Shown here in pieces: positions 6,037 through 10,016 of a DNA stretch of 10,016 nt. Position 1 is the first letter of the stretch. The number at the start of each line of letters is the position of its first letter. A program made the position numbers and the translations under genes. The DNA is from an uncultured Bacilli bacterium. GTDB taxonomy: Bacteria; Bacillota_I; Bacilli_A; RF39; UBA660. The notes below the pieces were generated by a model. That model did not search any database. It saw only the letters and a program-made list of their open reading frames with translations, and was not told the DNA's origin. The DNA is taken from the NCBI GenBank assembly GCA_910576985.1, contig CAJTLA010000052.1, forward strand, positions 1 to 10,016. Reading direction: 5' to 3'.

Positions 6037-7011
6037 TGTTAAAATCCACCAATCAAATAGGATAAATACTAGAAAAGAGGCAAGTAGGGCATGAATGATG
6101 CGTGCTACTAAAAAAGGAAAATATTTGATTTTTGTAGAACTGATAATGCTTACTACTTGCATATGGACGCTTAGTCCTCCAAAGGAAAGTATCATGGCAG
6201 ACAGGATACTTTTTAATTTAAGCGGAATATTTAATGTACTGACATATTTGAGCCCTTGTGTCATTTCAACAAAACCGTTTAAGATACTTTGATGATAGTT
6301 ATTCAATTGTATATGATGATCTATAATGGTGGTAATGACTAAAAAGGTAGTTACAGTTCCTAAAATTAATAGTAATGTTTGAATGCTGTTTTGAAGTGCT
6401 TTGGTTAAGATTTGACCGAAATTTAATGGATTTTGTATTCGCTTTTGATGCATTGCTTCGATTGCTTTTTTGATGGAAACTGGTTTGATGATTTCTTTTG
6501 TTGGATGAAAGTTACGAAATAAAAAGCCAATTATAAAATTGCTTAGATAGTGGCATAATAAAATGAGGAGTCCTACTTCTTTATTGTTTAGAAATAGGAT
6601 TGATACAGTTCCTAAAATGAACAGTGGGTTTGAAAAGCAAGTAAACATAAGTATTTTAGTTCCTTCTTGTTCGTTGATGAGTCCTTGATCGAGTAATTCT
6701 TTGGTGTATTTTGCATTTGAAGGAAAACCTGATATAATGCTCATGATAAGTATAAATGCGGTTGGGCTGCTTGTTTTGAAGAATTTTATCATTAGTGGTT
6801 TTAGTAGTTCACCACATAATTCGATAAAACCATAATTCATTAATATTTCTGATAGTACAAAAAAGGGAAAAAGGGATGGAAAGATATTGTTTTTCCACAC
6901 TTGAAATGAGAAAGTTACGGAGTTTAATATTTCTTTTGATTCTAGAAGTATTTGAATTCCAATAAAAATAAATATACTCATCATTATAATACTAATCCAT
7001 GTTTTTTTCAT
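6031..7011 (-). CDS. ylbJ: Sporulation integral membrane protein YlbJ
   Basis: 326 residues, polytopic, with about eight hydrophobic segments. The diagnostic stretch is ISGFPSNAKYTKELLDQG (residues 93-110) followed by LINEQEGTKILMFTCFSNPLF, the conserved core of YlbJ and its gate/nucleoside-recognition-like domain (compare SGFPSGAK...CSNAGPLF). A second conserved region, FGGLSVHMQV (277-286), is also YlbJ-like. It is shorter than the ~400-residue Bacillus protein. The family is needed for a normal spore, probably through transport across a forespore membrane; the substrate is not established. AAAGGAG lies 6 nt before the ATG. ylbL is divergent next to it, and these two are also near neighbours in Bacillus, which supports both names. 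Confidence 0.9.
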   Translation of the reverse strand: MKKTWISIIMMSIFIFIGIQILLESKEILNSVTFSFQVWKNNIFPSLFPFFVLSEILMNYGFIELCGELLKPLMIKFFKTSSPTAFILIMSIISGFPSNAKYTKELLDQGLINEQEGTKILMFTCFSNPLFILGTVSILFLNNKEVGLLILLCHYLSNFIIGFLFRNFHPTKEIIKPVSIKKAIEAMHQKRIQNPLNFGQILTKALQNSIQTLLLILGTVTTFLVITTIIDHHIQLNNYHQSILNGFVEMTQGLKYVSTLNIPLKLKSILSAMILSFGGLSVHMQVVSIISSTKIKYFPFLVARIIHALLASFLVFILFDWWILTL

Positions 7012-7036
7012 AACTTTCTCCTTTCGATGATATAAT
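7007..7036 (+). promoter_or_regulatory. Putative promoter of ylbL
   Basis: TTCATA (7007-7012), an 18-nt spacer and TATAAT (7031-7036), with an extended -10 TGA at 7028-7030. Transcription would start near 7043, directly at the ribosome site AGGGAGGA (7043-7050), so the leader would be very short. It overlaps the 5' end of ylbJ. Confidence 0.45.
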
Positions 7037-7057
7037 TTTGGTAGGGAGGATGACTAG

Positions 7058-8074
7058 ATGGTTACTAAAGTTTATGATAAAGTAAAGTGTTTTTTTCAAG
7101 AAAATTGGAAATTTTTAGTTGTGTTTGTGGTTTTGGGCTTCATTTTTACTTATGAGTTTCCTTATTATATTGATGCTCCTGGTGGAATTATGGATGTGTC
7201 TGACAAAATCGAGATGAAGGATTCTTATGATAGTGAAGGTAGTTTTAATTTGGCTTATGTGACAGAGTTACGGGCGACGATTCCAACTTTATTGATTGCT
7301 TTATTTAATCCTAATTGGGATATTTTAAAAGAGGAAGATGTACTTTATGATAATGAAACGATTCGTGATTTGACGCTTCGTGACCAGTTGTTATTAAAAG
7401 AGGCTTTAGGAAACGCAACGATTGTTGGGTTTCAGGAAGCGAATGCTTCAGTTTCCGTAGTTAGTGAAAAGGTTTATGTGAGCTATAAAACGGAGGATGC
7501 AGTTACCAATTTGAAGGTTGGAGATCAGCTTTTGTCGGTTGATGGAAGAGAAGTTGTGAATAAGGAAAGTCTGAGTGCACTTATTCAGTCTTTGTCTGTT
7601 GGAGAAGAAGTTCAAATAAAGGTGCGTAATCGAGGGAAAGAATATGTTAGAACAGCTTTGATTCAAGAAGTTGGAGAACGAAAGTTGATTGGGGTTGTAT
7701 TAACTCAGGTGAGTGAATTAAATACAGAACCTTTGGTTGAATTTCATTTTTCTAAGAATGAGTCAGGTCCTTCAGGTGGACTTATGACAGCACTTTCTAT
7801 TTATAATATGTTAACAAAGGAAGATTTGACTAAAGGAAAAAGAATTGTAGGAACTGGGACTATTGAGTTGGATGGTAGTGTTGGTAGTATTGGTGGTGTG
7901 AAGTATAAGTTAAAGGGAGCAGTTCGTAAAAAAGCGGAGATTTTCTTTGTGCCTGCAGGTGAAAATTACGAGGAGGCTTTGAAGCTGGTGGAGAAACATC
8001 ATTATGATATTCAGGTAGTCTCTGTTTCCCATATTGATGATGCTCTTATGTATTTAAAAAATTTAGAAGATTAA
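7058..8074 (+). CDS. ylbL: YlbL/SepM-type membrane-anchored PDZ-Lon serine protease
   Basis: 338 residues. One N-terminal membrane anchor (about 18-33) is followed by the extracytoplasmic motif YYIDAPGG (37-43), typical of YlbL. A PDZ domain lies at about 125-200 (AVTNLKVGDQLLSVDGREV). A C-terminal Lon (S16) protease domain follows, with the Ser/Lys dyad: S239 in ESGPSGGLM and K284 in IGGVKYKLKGA. The 45-residue Ser-Lys spacing matches what I know of Bacillus YlbL (S234/K279). It should act outside the membrane on peptides or membrane proteins: SepM matures a competence pheromone, and Bacillus YlbL is linked to turnover of the division inhibitor YneA. The substrate here is unknown. It is monocistronic, followed by a terminator at 8120. 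GGGAGGA lies 7 nt before the ATG. Confidence 0.93.
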   Translation: MVTKVYDKVKCFFQENWKFLVVFVVLGFIFTYEFPYYIDAPGGIMDVSDKIEMKDSYDSEGSFNLAYVTELRATIPTLLIALFNPNWDILKEEDVLYDNETIRDLTLRDQLLLKEALGNATIVGFQEANASVSVVSEKVYVSYKTEDAVTNLKVGDQLLSVDGREVVNKESLSALIQSLSVGEEVQIKVRNRGKEYVRTALIQEVGERKLIGVVLTQVSELNTEPLVEFHFSKNESGPSGGLMTALSIYNMLTKEDLTKGKRIVGTGTIELDGSVGSIGGVKYKLKGAVRKKAEIFFVPAGENYEEALKLVEKHHYDIQVVSVSHIDDALMYLKNLED

Positions 8075-8119
8075 TTTTCTAATATGTGGGGAGTATTAGA
8101 TATTGAATATTATTTGAGG

Positions 8120-8143
8120 GCAAAATTTATTTTTGCTTTTTTT
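8120..8143 (+). terminator. Intrinsic terminator of ylbL
   Basis: GCAAAA (8120-8125), loop TTTAT, TTTTGC (8131-8136), then seven T (8137-8143). The stem is short but the T-run is perfect. A second inverted repeat (TCTAATA 8078-8084, TATTAGA 8094-8100) lies between it and the stop codon. Confidence 0.65.
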
Positions 8144-8387
8144 GGTGTACAATACAGTGTTGATATTCATAGTTAGGATACACTCTCACAAATGGTCTTT
8201 TTGCTTTTTGGTATGTCGTTTACACATATGGTTAGAATTTTTTCTATATTTTGATTTTTTGATAGAAAATATTTCTTTGTTTTCACAACTACCAATTTTT
8301 AAGATTGTGTAGGTTGTTTTTTTGAGTGGTTATTTATTTTTTTGGTAATTCTTTTTTTTCGGATAAAAAAATCTTAGTTTGCTGATG
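8144..8387. other. Intergenic stretch between ylbL and the IS element, no gene seen
   Basis: AT-rich and T-rich on the plus strand. A 55-codon open frame from GTG 8145 has no ribosome site and a composition expected of T-rich noncoding DNA, so it is not called. An 8-bp inverted repeat (TTTTCTAT 8240-8247, ATAGAAAA 8262-8269) and a strong terminator at 8285-8323 are present. A clear promoter is not visible. Confidence 0.5.
8285..8323 (+). terminator. Strong intrinsic terminator with no assigned gene
   Basis: ACAACTACCAAT (8285-8296) pairs with ATTG (8304-8307), GTAG (8309-8312) and TTGT (8314-8317), with single bulged T8308 and G8313. The loop is seven nt, and six further T follow at 8318-8323. 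The 12-bp stem is longer than that of the ylbL terminator. It could be a back-up terminator or the end of an unseen small RNA. Confidence 0.6.
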
Positions 8388-8408
8388 TGAACCCCGATTA
8401 GGAGACAT
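8388..8408 (+). repeat. IS3 element terminal inverted repeat, transposase 3' side
   Basis: TGAACCCC at 8388-8395, then AGGAGACAT at 8400-8408. Aligned with the inverse of 9759-9779, 15 of 21 positions match, in two blocks: TGnACCCC and AGnAGACAT. Weak similarity (TGA) continues five bases outward, so the true tip may be at 8383. Confidence 0.75.
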
Positions 8409-8426
8409 CAAATAAAAAACCCAATT

Positions 8427-8469
8427 AAAAATCAAGGGCGAAGTGAGTTCATCTAGACTCTTGATTTTT
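8427..8469. terminator. Bidirectional hairpin near the IS end
   Basis: AAAAATCAAG (8427-8436) and CTTGATTTTT (8460-8469) are perfect 10-bp inverted copies, with a 23-nt interior that can add an AGT/ACT pairing. Tracts of A and T on the outside make it a plausible terminator for transposase transcripts and against read-through into the element. Confidence 0.5.
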
Positions 8470-8492
8470 GTTATATAATTATAATATTTATT

Positions 8493-8515
8493 CAAATAAA
8501 GCTTGTCTTTATTTG
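8493..8515. repeat. 9-bp perfect inverted repeat
   Basis: CAAATAAAG (8493-8501), loop CTTGT, CTTTATTTG (8507-8515). A compact hairpin inside the IS tail. It has no long T-run on either strand, so its role is unclear. Confidence 0.5.
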
Positions 8516-8653
8516 TTATCAATTAATAAATTAATCATGTATAGAATATCTTCTGCATATTCAACAATATTTAAATTCAGTTCTCCCATACCTGGACATA
8601 TTCTATTATTGCTTCCATCTTATATATTATTTCAGCATTATTTATCATTTTTT

Positions 8654-9443
8654 CTATAACTCCTTCTTTTTATTAATTTTCTTTCCTTTAATTCTTGTTG
8701 TATTATAAAATTCTATCCATTCTTCCACCAATTCTATGTAATTTTCCAAAGATGTGATATTATTGTTATATAAAGTTTCCTTTTTAAGGAGAGAGTGCCA
8801 ACTCTCAATTGGTGAGTCATCTATTGGAGTACCTTTTCTGGCCATAGAAATAGTTATACCATTAGATTCACAAATTGCTTTGTATTCATAAGATGTATAC
8901 TGGAATCCTTGATCACTGTGAATGATAAGTCCAGATACATCTTTTCTTTTTAATATTGCCTCATTTAAAGTATCCATAACTAATTTATTATCATTATGTT
9001 TTGATATTTTATAAGCAACAACTTTTCTATCATATAAATATTAGCTGCATCTGTATTAAAATTACGTTTTAATAAATTTGGTTTAACATTATCCTCTATT
9101 CTTTCATTTTTATTTTTCTTTTTTGATTTCCTTATATATTCAGGAACTAAATTATATTTTTTCATTATTCTTAAAACCTTCTTTCCATTCATTATAACCC
9201 TCTCATATTTGATTTTAATGCCTTCCACAATTCTACGATAGCCATATGTGCCTTTAGAAGCATTAAATATTTCTTTAATTATTAGATAATCATAATAATC
9301 AGACTCTTCCTTGTTTCGATATTTATAATAAGTTTTTGGACTTATTTCTAAGACGGCACACATATTATATAACTTATAATTATCTCTATATAGATTTATA
9401 AAAGTTACTTTCTCTCTCGTTGTGCCTTGAGGAAGGCCTGGTA
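8654..9443 (-). pseudogene. IS3-family transposase orfB (integrase core), disrupted by internal deletion
   Basis: Entered by -1 frameshift from orfA at the A7 run (9444-9450). It begins IPGLPQGTTREKVTFINLYR and continues through CAVLEISPKTYYKYR and the HTH_21-like region ASKGTYGYRRI to NTDAAN (to ~9040). Intact relatives then have a W(V/A)TD(I/V)TY block carrying the first catalytic Asp. Here the reading jumps straight to LYDRKVVAYKIS in a different frame (from ~9039), so roughly 70-80 bases are missing. The second catalytic Asp (IIHSDQGFQYTS) and the Glu (PIESWHSLLKKE) survive in the downstream frame, which ends at 8654. With the first Asp lost and the frame broken, no active transposase can be made. 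The deletion size is an estimate from family layout. Confidence 0.85.
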
Positions 9444-9704
9444 TTTTTTTAGTATCTCATATCTTTCCTTATAATCTTCCTTAGTTAAATCTTTCCCTTT
9501 GAGTTGTCCACGTTTTTGTCCTTGGGCTGGATATAATTCTGGATAATTAATTTTTCTTGCCCATGTTTTTATAGTTCCTTCAGGAATATCATATCTTTTA
9601 GCTAATTCTCTAACATTTCTTTTTAATTTATATTCTTTTAATATAATATCCTTGATATTTGATTTATCACTATAATTATTGAATTTTTAACCCTTTGAAG
9701 CCAT
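9405..9704 (-). pseudogene. IS3-family transposase orfA (helix-turn-helix), nonsense mutation at codon 6
   Basis: ATG at 9704-9702 is preceded by a strong AAGGAGGTG ribosome site. It encodes MASKG, a TAA (9689-9687), then KFNNYSDKS and a helix-turn-helix region (VRELAKRYDIPEGTIKTWAR) to the stop at 9405. Relatives read KGQKF here, so CAA (Gln) to TAA is the likely change. The C-terminal part (YEILKKYQAFLKAQRERK) is the leucine-zipper end, and the CTA AAA AAA slippery heptamer (A AAA AAA) within it is where orfB would be reached. About 99 codons without the nonsense codon is normal for orfA. Confidence 0.85.
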
Positions 9705-9758
9705 AGAAAAACACCTCCTTTCGGAAGTGTATTCTACCATAGCTCAGTTTTTTTATAA

Positions 9759-9779
9759 ATGTCTACTCTATGGGGTGCA
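9759..9779 (-). repeat. IS3 element terminal inverted repeat, transposase 5' side
   Basis: On the minus strand this reads TGCACCCC (9779-9772), then AGTAGACAT (9767-9759). It matches the other end in 15 of 21 positions. Its CCCCATAG supplies the final codons and stop of the interrupted Rpn-type gene. Confidence 0.75.
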
Positions 9780-10016
9780 TTTCATTTCACTAAGATTTTC
9801 AATTTCTTCTTTGGAAAGATCAGTTACTTTCATAATGAAGTTAATATCAGCATTTTCTTTTAACATTTTTTTCACAATTTCTTCTTGTTTTTTTTGTGCA
9901 CCTTTAATTTCTCCATCCTCTTTGCCATCATCATAGGCAGCTTCTTTAATGTCCCATTCTTTGCTGAAGAAATCTTTAAAGTCTTCATCATTTGTGACTT
10001 CGATTGCTTCATTGAT
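9768..10016 (-). CDS. C-terminal part of an Rpn-family (PD-(D/E)XK) recombination-promoting nuclease, 3' end altered by the IS; 5' end outside window
   Basis: 82 residues are open from the window edge to a TAG at 9770-9768. INEAIEVTNDEDFKDFFSKE is followed by the Gly/Glu/Lys-rich helical segment AAYDDGKEDGEIKGAQKKQ and the C-terminal module MLKENADINFIMKVTDLS, then KEEIENL. This is the usual tail of Rpn/YhgA-like 'putative transposase' nucleases (EGxxxGxxxG helix, then MLxxGxxxxxIxxxTGLSxEEI). The catalytic PD-(D/E)XK domain would be upstream, off the window. The last three codons (CTP) and the stop lie in the terminal repeat of the IS element, so the natural C-terminus is replaced just after the conserved module and function may survive. 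The family proteins act as DNA endonucleases and are often multicopy; the role here is unknown. Confidence 0.8.
   Translation of the reverse strand: MNEAIEVTNDEDFKDFFSKEWDIKEAAYDDGKEDGEIKGAQKKQEEIVKKMLKENADINFIMKVTDLSKEEIENLSEMKCTP

Larger units (their letters stand above)
8409..8653. other. Noncoding tail of the IS element, with inverted repeats and a possible decayed peptide
   Basis: About 245 bp between the orfB stop and the terminal repeat. It holds two hairpins (8427-8469 and 8493-8515). On the minus strand a short open stretch (about 8617-8516) reads CPGMGELNLNIVEYAEDIL and ends INLLIDNK. It looks coding-like but has no start with a ribosome site and is preceded by stops, so it is not called as a gene. 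Confidence 0.4.
8388..9779 (-). mobile_element. Degenerate IS3-family insertion sequence
   Basis: A 1392-bp element bounded by imperfect terminal inverted repeats, TG...CA ended, carrying overlapping orfA and orfB on the minus strand joined by an A7 slippery site, as in IS3-family (IS150-like) elements. orfA has a helix-turn-helix and orfB an integrase core of DDE type. Both are broken: a nonsense codon early in orfA and an internal deletion with frameshift in orfB. No 3-4-bp target duplication is evident (ATG on the left, TTT on the right), so one flank may have changed since insertion. It sits in the 3' end of an Rpn-type gene. Confidence 0.85.

Noticed and set aside
8145..8312. 55-codon frame starting at GTG after ylbL
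   Set aside because: No Shine-Dalgarno sequence, Phe/Leu/Ile-rich as expected of T-rich noncoding DNA, and its end falls in the terminator stem.
8427..8515. CRISPR array or tandem repeat from the two nearby hairpins
   Set aside because: The two inverted repeats differ in sequence and there are no regularly spaced direct repeats.
9727..9936. Plus-strand open frame of 69 codons at the right edge
   Set aside because: It crosses the IS terminal repeat and is antisense to the Rpn-like C-terminus, which has a clear family pattern.
1..10016. tRNA or rRNA genes, or a reverse transcriptase for the DGR
   Set aside because: No cloverleaf-like or rRNA-like conserved segments and no YxDD-type reverse-transcriptase motif were found in any frame.

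Overview
The window looks like a chromosomal segment of a low-GC, spore-forming Firmicute, probably a gut-type member of the Bacilli. The reasons are AT-rich genes with strong AGGAGG-type ribosome sites, TATAAT promoters, the standard genetic code (Trp is TGG), and three genes known from Bacillus-type genomes: a YqfQ/VrrA-like protein, YlbJ and YlbL. Species cannot be named from the sequence.

Left edge (1-380): the 3' end of a gene whose product ends in a formylglycine-enzyme-like / C-type-lectin-fold domain. Its last ~165 bases are visibly richer in GC and have different codon use from the rest of the gene. The pattern of NNC/NNT codons there matches the variable region of a diversity-generating retroelement (DGR). 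No reverse transcriptase or template repeat lies in the window. A bidirectional hairpin terminator separates it from the convergent yqfQ-like gene (377-730).

Centre (731-6036): a type IV pilus / competence-pseudopilus assembly locus. A PilC/GspF platform protein with an unusual ~205-residue N-terminal extension is followed at once by a PilD/ComC prepilin peptidase. The PilB/GspE-type ATPase gene, with an odd acidic tail, is convergent with that pair. Two small class III signal-peptide pseudopilins are transcribed divergently from the ATPase gene, from promoters whose -10 boxes overlap. The ATPase would power assembly, the platform would hold the machine in the membrane, the peptidase would process the prepilins, and the two pseudopilins would be minor subunits. 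No obvious major pilin, PilT or PilM/N/O is present, so the system must be completed elsewhere. The DGR-like protein at the left edge may be a variable surface partner, but that is inference.

Right-centre (6031-8143): ylbJ (sporulation membrane protein, minus strand) and ylbL (membrane-anchored PDZ-Lon protease, plus strand) are divergent neighbours. ylbL ends in an intrinsic terminator. A second, stronger terminator at 8285-8323 has no gene in front of it.

Right edge (8388-10016): a dead IS3-family insertion sequence with recognisable imperfect terminal inverted repeats. Its orfA has a nonsense codon and its orfB has an internal deletion that removes the first catalytic Asp. It sits in the 3' end of an Rpn-family (PD-(D/E)XK) nuclease gene that runs off the window, and it supplies that gene's last codons and stop.
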